Below are positions 47,804 through 57,994 of a stretch of DNA of 64,000 bases, one piece after another. Where the stretch lies: assembly GCA_021234155.1 (NCBI GenBank), contig JAJEKV010000054.1, forward strand, positions 5,813,962-5,877,961, written 5' to 3'. Under the pieces are notes generated by a model. The model ran no database searches, was not told the DNA's origin, and saw only the letters and a program-made list of their open reading frames with translations. Each line of letters starts with the position of its first letter. Within the stretch, counting starts at the first letter, position 1. Origin of the DNA: Isoetes taiwanensis. Its lineage: Eukaryota > Streptophyta > Lycopodiopsida > Isoetales > Isoetaceae. The position numbers and the translations under genes were made by a program.

Positions 47804-48062
47804 TATAAATAGGTATGCATGAAATTGGCAAACCATCGGCTTCGGTCTCCGCCTTCTGCTTGTTATTATGGCACATTCTATTACCTGCACGATGAACCAT
47901 GCGGACCTCTGCAGGTGCCGCGAGCTAGAAATAGAACTTCAGGACTGGCTTGATGTCGTTGCTATGAATCCCGTCCGCTTCTATCCTGATCCCTTTGATG
48001 TTGTAATCCATCTTATATGGAATCCAGAGCATGCAGCGCCTGACGACGATGAATCGGATTAG
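47804..48062 (+). CDS. Small acidic protein gene, unit A copy 2 (clean, 64 aa)
   Basis: TATAAATAG at 47,804-47,812; ATG at 47,868; 64 codons. Starts MAHSITC, centre DLCRCRELEIEL, then NPVRFYPDPFDVVIHL, WNPEHA and an acidic DDDESD end. Unit B encodes the same protein with an in-frame 9-residue insertion and many third-position changes, which suggests it is a real selected gene. Four Cys/His-type residues near the N-terminus (C7, C15, C17) might bind metal, but no known motif is complete. Function unknown. Confidence 0.7.
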
Positions 48063-48201
48063 TTTTTTAAGTTTATGTTCTATTATAATGCGTTATTTAT
48101 GCCAAGCAAATCGCGCCACGCGCGATTTGAACCACGAAAATCTCTGTTTTGTAGCAACTTGCTTGCTGTTATTTATTCGTAAAGCATTACAATTTCAATG
48201 T

Positions 48202-48460
48202 TTAGATTTCGTTGTCGTCCATGAATGTGTGAATTAATAAGCAATTTCCTGCTTTTTCTATTGCCAACATCCTGTCATAATATGGGTCATTTGCATCGAA
48301 TATTTGAATGCCTTTGCATTTCAACATAAAATGCATCTTCCTAGCCCGAAAATGAACACAGTGCAAAAGTGTGGTTAATTCAATATGATGGTCAATAAAA
48401 TGCTTATACGGCGCGATTTTGGAATAGACATAATCCCAATTTAATTGAATGATGGTTTCA
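48202..48460 (-). CDS. Conserved minus-strand ORF downstream of unit A, copy 2
   Basis: About 85 codons from the A/B junction: NWDYVYSKIAPYKHFIDHH, then HFRARKMHFMLKCKGIQIF, ending TFMDDNEI. Open in unit A, two stops in unit B. Truncated at its 5' end by the junction, so it is probably a 3' exon. Unrecognised. Confidence 0.4.
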
Positions 48461-48470
48461 ACTTTTGTTT
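48450..48470. other. Junction of the A/B tandem duplication, copy 2
   Basis: Same join as at 13,460-13,480 (GATGGTT|TCAACTTTTGTTTTCG). Confidence 0.75.
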
Positions 48471-49110
48471 TCGATTTTTGGTTTCGGCTCAAAGGCAGAG
48501 GCTCAAATCTCGGGTACAGAAAACAAAGAGGTTAGTATTTCATGTTCTTTACTTAAAGTCTGTTATCTTATTCTTGTTTTTATTCTAGTATTTGAAAGTT
48601 CTGTTCTATCTGCTTTATCTGTTCTTTATCTGTTATATGAGCTTCAGGGTTAATCAAGGGGAGTGCTTACTGGCTTAGACTTTTAGATGCATCAATCCTA
48701 TACTGCCCTAGCACCTTCATATATAGATCTATTATTTATAAACACCCTCTATTGCTTATAAACATGTTCTATTGCTTATATGATCTTGCTCTATGATCTT
48801 GCTCTATGATCTTGCTCTATCTATTGCTTATAAACATGTTCTATTGCTTGTATGATCTTGCACTATGATCTTGCTCTATCTGCTCTAAATAATGAACCAA
48901 AACAATGAACTAAGTAATGAACTATGATCTTGCTCTATGATCTTGCTCTATCTGCTCTAAATAATGAACCAAAACAATGAACTAAATAATGAACTAAACA
49001 AGGAGTATTATTATTATACACCTGAGCTATTTGTTCTTATTCTATCTGCTCTATTTGCTCTATGAGTTCTTATTCTGCTCTATCTGCTCTTAGATTTGCT
49101 CTATCTATTC
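48464..49110 (+). repeat. Truncated leader, donor and minisatellite of unit B, copy 2
   Basis: Identical by eye to 13,475-14,100; donor AAACAAAGAG|GTTAGT at about 48,530. Confidence 0.65.
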
Positions 49111-49181
49111 CCCTGGCTTCGTATTCTATTTTTCTGCATTTTTTTTTCTATAGAATGATATGTCAGAATGGGCGAAATCGC

Positions 49182-49345
49182 GCTTGGCGCATTTCTAGTT
49201 TGGCTTCTAATTTCCCACTAGGTTAATCAAATCGCGCCAGGCACGTTTCTAGTTTGGCCTTTCTATTTCATACGGCTTTATACAAATCGCGCCAGGCACG
49301 TGTGAAGTAGATATGTGAAAAAAACAATATAGCAGCTGGCGCTGG
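49182..49345. repeat. Palindrome cluster upstream of the unit B small gene
   Basis: AAATCGCGCTTGGCGCATTT (about 49,184), AAATCGCGCCAGGCACGTTT (about 49,229), AAATCGCGCCAGGCACGTGT (about 49,286) and CAGCTGGCGCTGGCG (about 49,333). Two further half-degenerate copies, CTCGCGTCTGGCGCA, lie at 49,849 and 49,916. Confidence 0.7.
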
Positions 49346-49438
49346 CGTTTTTGGATTTTTGTATATTTAGAATCATTTTCTGGGGAGAGGAATATCATTT
49401 GCTAATTAGTTAATTTCTCTCGTTCTAGTGCATTACAC

Positions 49439-49812
49439 ATGGCCGCTTTTAGTTCAAATGTACTTCCCCTGGACGACCATCAACGCTGGACCCTGTACAA
49501 GATACTACTTAATTCTGCTGTTCAAAACATTCACACAGAGTTGGACAAGCCATATGACCCGATCAGTATCGGGGGCCATGGGAATGCTACCATCGCATCA
49601 CTGGACATATGCGGCTCCTCATGCTCTTAGTAAGGCTCATGCCAACAAATAAATACGAGGATTTGATTAGGAGTATCAAGGATCGACGGGACACTCTGAT
49701 TTGAAGACTCGACATTCGCAGGGAATGGGAGGATCCTGTCATATCAGAGTGGTACAGGTGGGACTTTACTCGGTATTGGGCTGATGAAGTGGGCCTATGT
49801 GACATTTTGTAG
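49439..49812 (+). pseudogene. Small Trp-rich protein gene of unit B, copy 2 (degenerate)
   Basis: ATG 49,439 after acceptor TCTCGTTCTAG. Open for 63 codons (MAAFSSN..LPLDDHQRW), then the frame leaves the one used in unit A near 49,560 and stops; the A-type frame resumes (HRITGHMRLLMLLVRLMPTN) but meets TGA where A has TGG, before the shared WADEVGLCDIL end. Clean sequence, so the lesions are likely real. A truncated 63-aa product is possible. Confidence 0.5.
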
Positions 49813-50033
49813 AGATATGTACAGCCAGCTATGTTAGTTTAGAAAGAACTCGCGTCTGGCGCATTTTCACAGAAGGAAAAATGTACATATATTTCTTTTG
49901 AATATAAATACAAACTCGCGTCTGGCGCAATTTTGCAGCTTAAACTTTTATGTCACACTTATTTTATTATGTTTTTTTATATGCAATGTCGAAAACATTG
50001 AATCCTTTGATGCCCTCCAGCCAGTATGACCAA

Positions 50034-50077
50034 CCCCAAGAAACTACACATTCTCATTAATGTGTAGTTTCATGGGG
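50034..50077. repeat. Inverted repeat between convergent genes, unit B copy 2
   Basis: CCCCAAGAAACTACACATT ... AATGTGTAGTTTCATGGGG. Overlaps the stop codon of the mini-gene (50,070-50,072). Also present at 15,041-15,084 and 41,697-41,740. Confidence 0.7.
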
Positions 50078-50601
50078 TTGATATGACTGGCTAAAGAACA
50101 TCAAAGAATTCAAAATTCGCAACATCACGCAAATGTTATGATATATTCATTTTTTTTTTACTATCCTCATTATACATACCTTTTGATAATTTAAGATCTA
50201 TAAAATTATAGCTTCTTTGTATCAGAAGGTCTGTACATACCTTTTTTAGACGTTCTTTTGGCCACGCCACAAATGTGCCCACGCTCTCCCCGATTGTGTC
50301 GCCACCAGGATGTCTTCTTGGAAGAGCTTCATCCTCATAGTTGCAATTTATAATGCTAACTTTACAGAAACTGTTTCCAAGAGGGACACCATGGCACTTA
50401 GATTCAGGGTCCAGGTCTTCGATTTTACATAATCCAAGTCGACGCTTCAAGTTTGCTGTTAATAGATAGCATTCTTCTCCGACGCTGATAATTGAAAATA
50501 TTAAAAGAATGATTTCACATGAACAGTCTTCAAGAATATAATATGTTTCAAGAACAGTCTTCAAATCCTACTGATAGCACTCACTATAGTTCGGCCGACA
50601 T
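50070..50601 (-). CDS. DUF8039-like mini-gene, unit B copy 2 (clean three-exon model, 93 aa)
   Basis: Exon 1 50,601-50,585 (ATGTCGGCCGAACTATA, donor GTGAGT); exon 2 50,484-50,241 (acceptor ATTATCAG, donor GTATGT); exon 3 50,090-50,070 (acceptor TTCTTTAG, ends PVISTP-stop). The joined frame is open for 93 codons: GEECYLLTANLKRR, CHGVPLGN, KVSIINCNYEDEALPRRHP and TIGESVGTFVAWPKERLKK. The order and the closing VAWPK match the plant DUF8039 type, usually seen in transposon-related proteins; the DUF7869 gene in this window has a similar VAWPRD segment. Alone in a compact spliced gene it may be a domesticated transposon domain (inference). Confidence 0.65.
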
Positions 50602-50979
50602 GATAGCGTGTCGATCAGTCGAGGAGGCGATCGCTAAGTCGAGGCGGTCGATCAGTCGAGGAGGCGAGTTGATCAGGCGAGGAGGCGGTCGACCGGAAGA
50701 AGTCGGCGAGTTGATGCGGTTTCTTGAAAAATTCGGTGGCGAATGAATAATTCGGCGTGCCACATAGGCGTTTCTTGAAAATAATAAAAATAAATATTCG
50801 TGGATGTGCTTTAATAAGAAAATTAAGTTTTTAATTTGAAATGAGCGGGATAAGCGGTTAATATAGGCGGGATAAATTGTAATTTAAAATCGGATAGCAA
50901 TCTGACGGTTCAGATAATGCACCCATACGTATAAATTTGAATCGCGTCCCATAACATTGCATTCGAACATTGCAGCGAT
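50602..50979. promoter_or_regulatory. Bidirectional promoter of unit B
   Basis: 378 bp between divergent ATGs. On the mini-gene side, GC-rich tandem units of GTCGATCAGTCGAGGAGGCG at 50,610-50,700. On the large-gene side, ATGAGCGGGATAAGCGGTTAAT and AGGCGGGATAAATT (50,841-50,877) and TATAAAT at 50,930-50,936, 50 nt before the ATG. The GCGGGA boxes and TATA spacing match unit A. Confidence 0.55.
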
Positions 50980-51370
50980 ATGGCGTCCGGGGCGCAACGA
51001 GAGGTAGAGGCGGAGGGAGAGGCGCAGGGAGAGCTGGGCGACGGTCCAACACTCGGGGAAGTTCCGAGCAGTCGACAACACTTTCGGGGAAGCGGTGTAT
51101 TTACTATTTCTTCTCGATTTCTACAGTTTCTGTGTTATTTTTAAGTTTTGTCTAATGTCTGTGTTGTTTTTTATCATTTTTCTACTGTCTCTGTGTATTT
51201 TCTACCTTTTATATTGTTTCTATGTCATTTCTACTGCTTTTACTACCTTGTTTTGTGTGTTTTTTGTTATAATCTTCTCCTGTACTCTGTGTTTTTTGTT
51301 TTGTATTCTACAGTCCGTATAATGTAGACCGTTTAATTATAGTTTCTTGCACTTGTTTGTTTATAGTTTT

Positions 51371-51483
51371 TTTTTTTTTTTTTTTTTGAAGAACTGTGTC
51401 ATCAATATATTAAAAGAATGGTAATGTTACAAAGCAAGTGAGGAGGAAGGAGAACTGCCCCAAAGAGACAGCGATACCTCGAA
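51371..51483 (-). mobile_element. LINE tail in intron 1 of unit B, copy 2
   Basis: Poly(T) plus about 93 bp, with target-site duplication TGTTTGTTTATAGTTTT at 51,354-51,370 and 51,484-51,500. Confidence 0.85.
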
Positions 51484-52894
51484 TGTTTGTTTATAGTTTT
51501 GTTCTGTATTCTCCAGTTCTTTGGAAAAGTCTTTTTTGTAGCCTAGTATGTCTCTTATAATATAGAGCTGGTCTGTAGGGCCTCTCTTAAAAATGCGATC
51601 GGCGCGATTTATAATGTAGAGCGTCACTGATATGATTGTTTTTGGCTGTCTCTGATACTTTTCTTGTGTACCATTTATGTTTTCCGTAGTAAGGCGTCTA
51701 TCAAAACGCGCTCGGCGCGATTTTATTACTCACCACATGATTGTAACTTTCAAGATCTTCTAAAAATGTTAAAAGAAAATCAAAGCCTGGGCAGGGTCAC
51801 GGGACATCAGCACCGAAAAAACTAAGAATGGAGGAAGATAGATTTGGCACATGTTGTGACCATGGACGATACGACCGGAATAATAAAGGCTCAGGTAGAG
51901 CCTCCATGTCCAGAAGAAGATCTACCAGAGGGCTCTGAATGGTATGTGGAGATCTTCAAGACTAGCGGAAAGACAGATCTTATTTTCATGTCTAGAGTTA
52001 AGGAGAAACAAGGTATTCTGATCACATGCGAAGAACAGGACGATTCATACTGTTCCGTATTACTTGAAGCGGGTCAGAAAAATATTGAAGAAGTTAAATT
52101 ACTGCAGTGCCTGTTCCTTTAAAGAGACAGCCCTAAGAACGGATGAGGCTGCAGATAACCTCTTCAAATTTGACTGGTCAGGTGGTGAACCATTGACACC
52201 AAAAACAATATGTGAAGGTCTCTCAGCTGTGAGAAGAGCAATCAGTACAAGGCCGTCAGGTAGTGTGTACCTACGAGGTTTAAAAGAGAAGGAAGATGCA
52301 AGTTCTAGAGGTAGGAAAACAGCAGACGCTCTACCCATTACAGATTTGACTAGTGATGACGATAAGGCGAGACAGTTAGAGGCCATGAGCAAACTCAAGA
52401 AGTATGCTGACAAGTATCCACTGGGCCTTAACTTCACGCATCCAGTAAATGTCGACAGGCTTTTCAGGTCCACGAAGGCTATGTTTGTCAGCAGAAGATA
52501 CGACAAGCAGCACGCAATGGAAATAGTCAACATCATGATTGAAAACCCAGGGCAGGTGCCAATGCCGGCAGATGTGGTGCCTTTTGATATGTAGACGAAG
52601 AAGGTGTTGATCTGGAATAAACTTGAAGATTTCATTGGCAACCTGGATATTCACTTCATGATAATAGATGGCCAGCATTCAGTGGAGGCGCAGAAGGTTT
52701 TGATCAGTCAAGCACAAAAAACTGGAAATCAGTTATTCTATAGACTATACTCAGTCAGAAATTGCCGGTTCCTCAGTGGCTCAACAACAGCAGCAGAATT
52801 AGCCGAAATTAGTGCGCTACTGAATGACATGGGAAAGACATTCCTATACAAAAGGTATTTCATTTTCCCACATAGCTAGTCTGGAACTTCCAAA

Positions 52895-52994
52895 CTGCGC
52901 CAGGCGCGTTTTCGTATGTCATATATAGCTTTCCAAATCGCGCCAGGCGCGTTTTCGTCAATCACGGATTTACAAGAAACGCGCCTGGCGCGAT
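52895..52994. repeat. Palindromes left of the LTR element
   Basis: Three copies: CTGCGCCAGGCGCGTTTT (52,895), AAATCGCGCCAGGCGCGTTT (52,935) and AAACGCGCCTGGCGCGAT (52,977). The spacer CGTCAATCACGGATTTACAAG between the last two recurs inverted beyond the right LTR at 56,062-56,083. Confidence 0.75.
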
Positions 52995-53917
52995 AGGGAA
53001 AAGCTTAAAGACGTAACTACTTTGATCAACAATTGTATAGGCAAAACAAAGGAAGAACAATCTGTTGACAAGAACAATAGCTTTGGTTTCCACAACCAAT
53101 GGATTTGGGCATCCAGTTTCCACCCAACTGGATCCAGAACAAGAACTAAGGCAATTTCCCAGGGAAAAAGAATGAAAGGAATTGATCAAGGCCTATTCTC
53201 CCTTCAGCACAGGATCAAACCAATCTACAACAGTTATGGGCTCAATCACAATCACCAAGGATTAGAACTCGATTCAATCTCAGGCTTATCAGAAAAGCCT
53301 GCAGGCAGAACAGGCCTAGAAGCTCCGCCTACAAGATCATCAGCAGAATCGGGAGTTTGATAAGCAGGTTTGAGAAGAATCAATCAGTATCCGGGTTGCA
53401 GATGCCGGAACCAAGAACAGGTATTTCAGAGAGTCGGATCTGTTGGCAGAAGCCGGAAACAAGTCTGTGATGCCGCTGTCCTCATCAGACTAGCCGTTCT
53501 CCTCTCTTATAACCCAAATCGGGCCTTCTTGTTGACGAAAAGGTCGTTGCCATGCTATTTCAATCATCCTCCCGCTCCATGCCTTTTTGGTACTAAAAAT
53601 AGTTGCTTCAAATCCTATTTCGATATTTGCCCCTTTAAGATATTTTCCCTTTCTTTAACAATATCTCCCTTTCCTTTAATGGTTGATTAAATTATCTTGC
53701 CCCTTGTAACCATTGGTTTTTCCAAATGCCCCATTGCCTTAGTTCATTTCTTCTCTGGACCACTCCCCCTAGCATGCCCCATATCAATCCATCCCTTCTT
53801 AAAGAAGATCGTCCGCGATCTTCCAAAGACGCTCCAGAGGAACTCCATCCCTTCGTAAGGTGATTGCCCCATACATCTGAAGGTTCTGCAATTCAAGAAA
53901 TAGTTTTGGATATGCGC

Positions 53918-54086
53918 GTACTTCCACAATACGATATATCCTTGTACCTCCGTGGCACATTGCTATCGTTTGTACCTCCGCGGTACTTATTTGATAGTAT
54001 CTCCACGATACTAAACTATTGTATCTCGCGATACGTTAGTATTTTTCGTACCTCCGCGGTACTACTTAATTGTATCTCCGTGATAC
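53918..54086. repeat. Array of seven 15-bp hairpins, period about 25 bp
   Basis: Starts at 53,918, 53,944, 53,972, 53,997, 54,021, 54,048 and 54,072. Units are of the form GTACCTCCGCGGTAC or GTATCTCCACGATAC: 5-bp stems with 4-5-nt loops (TCCGC, TCCAC, TCCGT, TCGC). Stem changes are mostly compensated (ACC/GGT against ATC/GAT). Between the 3' LTR and gag, where pol would be expected. Copy 1 at about 18,990-19,170 has several units scrambled. Confidence 0.75.
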
Positions 54087-54242
54087 TGATGTAATTTTGT
54101 TAGGCCTATTGTGCTATAACAACAATTACCACCTTTCAAAAATTACATCTAATGCACCATGCTTTTTTAATAATTTAATTTTTATTCCACATAAAAATCA
54201 AATCTTACAAACCAAATCAAATCAAATCTTACAAATCTTGTC

Positions 54243-55259
54243 CTAAAGAGATGTAAATCTTTTTCTACTTTTACCCCATAGTTCCAATTTGGAGCCACCT
54301 CCGTATCTATAGCATCCACCTTTTGGTTCCTTAATTTCCTTCCGCAGTCTAATTTGACTTCCCTCCTCACGCTTCCTTTCAGAACCATTACCATTGCCAT
54401 TATTTCTCTTCCTCTTAGAGTTCTTAGAGGATTCCTTACTTCCGTTTTTCTCTTTGCTACTCTTTTTGTCCTCTTGATCTGAAGTTTCTTCATCCCAAAT
54501 ATCAAACTTCCTAGACTTTGGATCTAGTTTCCGCTCCACTGCGGATGCTAGTTTTATGGCTTCATTTAAATCTTTTGGGAAAAATATTTCCATTTCCGCA
54601 TAAATATCATCCCTACATCCACTGACATATTTTCTTAGAAGCTCTTTTCCATCCAGATTCCTTATTAATGCCGCTAAATGAGTGAATTTGGAAGTATAGG
54701 ACTGAATACTCTCAGTTTCCCCCTGTTTCAGACGATCCCATTCCCTGCGTAACTCACTGTGATAGTTTGAGGGTAAATAATGTGCTTCAAATGCCGTTTT
54801 GAAACTTTCCCAATTATTAATCCTGGGATCACATTCTCGTCTGCCTTGCCACCATGCTTGGGCTCGATCTTTCAAATCAGTGTCCATGGCTTGCAGTCTT
54901 TCCACATCTGTTGCCTGCACTCGTTCAAAGAACTTTTCCCATTGGCTGATGAAACTAACAACCTTGACAGGCTTTGTCTTTCCCCCTTTGAAAGACGGCA
55001 TATCCGCTTTCTCTAACCATTTTCTCAGCTTAGGTGGCGGTGGAGGAGTTACTGGAGGAGGACCATTAGGCAAAGGAGGTTGCGAAGGTTGCTGATAAAT
55101 ATCTGGAAGGAAGCGGTACAGAATAGCCAACAATTCCACTTGCCGGTCATACTCTTGCTGGCTGCTAGGCGTAGGCAATGCTGACTGAGATGCAATATAA
55201 CCAGCGTTAGACAAGGCTTGCTGATATTGCGCTTCAGTAACATTGAAGCATTGGGCCAT
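54243..55259 (-). CDS. gag: LTR-retrotransposon gag protein
   Basis: 338 codons. N-terminus MAQCFNVTEAQYQQALS, a Pro-rich stretch (PPLPNGPPPVTPPPPPKLRK), then a Retrotrans_gag domain from about residue 85: ISQWEKFFERV, RAQAWWQGRRECDPRINNW, FKTAFEAHYLP, YTSKFTHLAALIRNL. The C-terminal part is Lys/Ser/Asn-rich; a zinc-knuckle remnant (GGCYRYGGGSKLE) lacks the usual Cys/His set. Clean and open, unlike copy 1 at 20,333-19,330. Structural particle protein of the LTR element; mobility would need pol in trans. Confidence 0.85.
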   Translation of the reverse strand: MAQCFNVTEAQYQQALSNAGYIASQSALPTPSSQQEYDRQVELLAILYRFLPDIYQQPSQPPLPNGPPPVTPPPPPKLRKWLEKADMPSFKGGKTKPVKVVSFISQWEKFFERVQATDVERLQAMDTDLKDRAQAWWQGRRECDPRINNWESFKTAFEAHYLPSNYHSELRREWDRLKQGETESIQSYTSKFTHLAALIRNLDGKELLRKYVSGCRDDIYAEMEIFFPKDLNEAIKLASAVERKLDPKSRKFDIWDEETSDQEDKKSSKEKNGSKESSKNSKRKRNNGNGNGSERKREEGSQIRLRKEIKEPKGGCYRYGGGSKLELWGKSRKRFTSL

Positions 55260-55281
55260 TGATCAGATCTGAGGATCGGTA

Positions 55282-55294
55282 GGCTCTGATACCA
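55282..55294 (-). other. Primer-binding site for initiator tRNA-Met
   Basis: On the minus strand TGGTATCAGAGCC, starting two nucleotides inside the 5' LTR. TGGTATCAGAGC is the standard plant PBS matching the 3' end of initiator tRNA-Met. Copy 1 at 20,356-20,368. Confidence 0.9.
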
Positions 55295-56045
55295 CTTGAT
55301 ATGCTTTAAGGGAAAAGCTTAAAGATGTAACTACTTTGATCAACAATTGTATAGGCAAAACAAAGGAAGAACAATCTGTTGACAAGAACAATAGCTTTGG
55401 TTTCCACAACCAATGGATTTGGGCATCCAGTTTCCACCCAACCGGATCCAGAACAAGAACTAAGGCAATTTCCCGGGAAAAAGAATGAAAGGAATTGATC
55501 AAGGCCTATTCTCCCTTCAGCACAGGATCAAACCAATCTACAACAGTTATGGGCTCAATCACAATCACCAAGGATTAGAACTCGATTCAATCTCAGGCTT
55601 ATCACAAAAGCCTGCAGGCAGAACAGGCCTAGCAGCTCCGCCTACAAGATCATCAGCAGAATCGGGAGTTTGATAAGCAGGTTTGAGAAGAATCAATCAG
55701 TATCCGGGTTGCAGATGCCGGAACCAAGAACAGGTATTTCAGAGAGTCGGATCTGTTGGCAGAAGCCGGAAACAAGTCTGTGATGCCGCTGTCCTCATCA
55801 GACTAGCCGTTCTCCTCTCTTATAATCCAAATCGGGCCTTCTTGTTGACGAAAAGGTCGTTGCCATGCTATTTCAATCATCCTCCCACTCCATGCCTTTT
55901 TGGTACTAAAAATAGTTGCTTCAAATCCTATTTCGATATTTGCCCCTTTAAGATAGGACGTTTCCCTTTTCTTATACGCCAAATGGTTGCTTAGATAATA
56001 TCTTGCCCCTTTTTTTTCCCATAATATCTTATAGCCAAATGCCCA

Positions 56046-56148
56046 TTGCCAGGCGCGTTTCTTGTAAATCCGTGATTGACGAAAGAAATCGCGCCAGGCG
56101 CATTTCTTGTAAATCCATGATTGACGAAAACGCGCCTGGCGCGTTTTG
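56046..56148. repeat. Palindromes right of the LTR element
   Basis: GCCAGGCGCGTTTCTTG (56,047), AAATCGCGCCAGGCGCATTT (56,085) and AAACGCGCCTGGCGCGTTTT (56,127), separated by TTGTAAATCCRTGATTGACG twice in direct orientation. The first is fused to the LTR end (CATTGCCA/GGCGCG). Confidence 0.75.
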
Positions 56149-56412
56149 TATTGTTATTGTTTTGACGGCCTGTCTATTTTATTTATCTAACGGCCCATAT
56201 TTTGCAGTCCGTATATGGAGCAGTTGCGGCACGCTCATAACCAATGGATCGAATATGGAAAACCAATGCCGACCAGACAAGGGCAATCTAAGAGTGACGA
56301 ATTCAAATTACTAGAAAGGACACTATGCCAAACCATAATATAGGACAAGAGTAAGGGCACCAGATCAAAGAAGAAAAAAGGGGATGCACAAGCTGGCTCA
56401 GAAGATCAAACG

Positions 56413-57630
56413 GTGCCAAAGGATGCCTGCAAGATTGTTTTTTCTTCTGACCAGGTATGGGAAAAGTGGAACGAATTTTGGGACGCCTATACGGAAAAGA
56501 AGTTGCCAGATTCGTATGGCAGGTTTCCTCCGCAAGATACGTCTATTTTTTATATATGTATCACAGAGATGAGAAAGGCACAAGGATTGGATGATGCAGA
56601 ATTAATCTCTGTCTTAGAGAGGTGCATCAGAAAGGAAGTTGTCTACAAGAAAACGTCTGCAGCAAAGCACTTGACATCTTTCGAAGATGCATGCGAATCG
56701 CTAAAAAATATGAAAGTCCTGAAAAAGGCTGTTGGCGAAGAACTGCAAAGGCTTACAGGAGACTTCATGTTATCAGAGATAGGCTTAATGCAAAAGTACA
56801 ACGTATCTAATGATGACATTAAGAAATATGTGTTTTGGTCAAAAGATTTTGTGAAGCAGCAAAAGGCGAAGAATGTGGCAACTCTAAAGGGGATTCACAC
56901 GAAAGTGGCGTCTGACCTAAAAAGAAAAGTTGCTTTGGTGAAACAGATGCCAGAAGAGGAGTCTCCTTTTTTCTATAAGGTGTCCACTGGTTATAAGTGT
57001 GCCATACCAGACGTGGGTGATGGGCCAACCGACATCACTCTATTTGTTCTTGATAGCCGTGGCACGAGATGGACACAAGATGATTACAGCACCTTCTTCA
57101 ACACATGCAGTGGTTTTACGACTGAGATGCATTATACTATCGTGACAGTTTGCCATTCCGACATGTCCTACGCATATGCACTATCTGCTGCAAATGATCT
57201 TGAATGCATTAAAGTGATGAGGCAAGCAGTAATGATAGATGAAAACAAAGATAGTGAGTTCAGTACCGAACGTAAGATCTCACATGTGCTAGTCCTTATG
57301 ATAGCCATTATGGATGATAAAGAATATGAAAGACTCAAGGGGCAACCAGAAGGTGAGAAGATTGCTTGGCAGTGCTATCGGCTAGATGAACCCCTACTGA
57401 AGAATGTTTTTTATGTCGAATCCAATGCTGAAGACAAAGGGAAAGGGATTGCAGATGTGGATGCGGACCTTATAGAGGACGAAGAGGAAGAGGAAGAAGA
57501 AAAATGGGTCGACCCTGTCCTTAATTCACCAATCAAGTATGAGCTACTGACGGCGCATAAGGGGAGGCTGAATAAGTACGTGTTTTCTTTGGCCCTTTCG
57601 AGTTTTCTGATTGAAGCCTTCTGCCCCTTT
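56413..57630 (+). CDS. Uninterrupted central region of the unit B large protein (exon 3, before the LINE)
   Basis: About 405 codons of clean sequence after the TAG at about 56,342. It has KIVFSSDQVWEKWNEFWDAY, DTSIFYICITEMRKAQGLDD, ELQRLTGDFMLSEIGLMQKY, KKYVFWSKDFVKQ, GPTDITLFVLDSRGTRWTQD, HYTIVTVCHSDMSYAYALS, ISHVLVLMIAIMDDKEYERL, an acidic run of Asp/Glu and FSLALSSFLIEAFCP. The strict alternation of charged and hydrophobic blocks looks like a folded globular domain conserved with unit A, but I recognise no family. The last codons run into the poly(T). Confidence 0.6.
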
Positions 57631-57994
57631 TTTTTTTTTTTTTTTTTTTTGAGAGAATGGGGTTTTTTTCATTAATTATAGAAAAAGGTACATTGATGTG
57701 AGTGAGCCATAAAGTAGGCTACTCAAAATTGAACTTGCAAGCAAAAGTAACATGAACAAAAGTAACATAAGTAAATGCTGTGCTATATGTGTAGCAGAAA
57801 TATTTATTGTTATGAACTAGTTGTCTGCCTTGTGAGAGAAACTGTGATGCTGCAACCAAATTGAACGAGTAGAAAGTCTTGAGATTGTGCAGCTGATAGG
57901 TAAATGTTGGCAGCAACATGTAGACAAAAACCTGTCGATTCGTAAGTGCTCAGATTGGACTTAAGGGTGGATGAAAGGGGAAGATGAAATCAGA

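Larger units (their letters stand above)
52995..56051 (-). mobile_element. Gag-only Ty3/gypsy-like LTR retrotransposon (TR-GAG type), copy 2
   Basis: LTRs: left about 52,995-53,739, right 55,297-56,051 (TGATATGC ... ATTGCCA, about 755 bp). They agree closely for about 650 bp and then diverge at the TG-start end. The internal part (1.56 kb) holds only gag; no protease, RT, RNase H or integrase motif in any frame. The left outer end lacks the 13-bp TGATATGCTTTAA, and no target-site duplication is visible. Elements with LTRs, PBS and gag alone are described as TR-GAG. It lies antisense in the 3.35-kb intron (52,855-56,207) of the unit B gene. Confidence 0.8.

Noticed and set aside
53918-54086. 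CRISPR-like array (regular short palindromic units)
   Set aside because: Units vary, spacers are about 10 bp and related, and the array lies in a plant LTR element between gag and an LTR.
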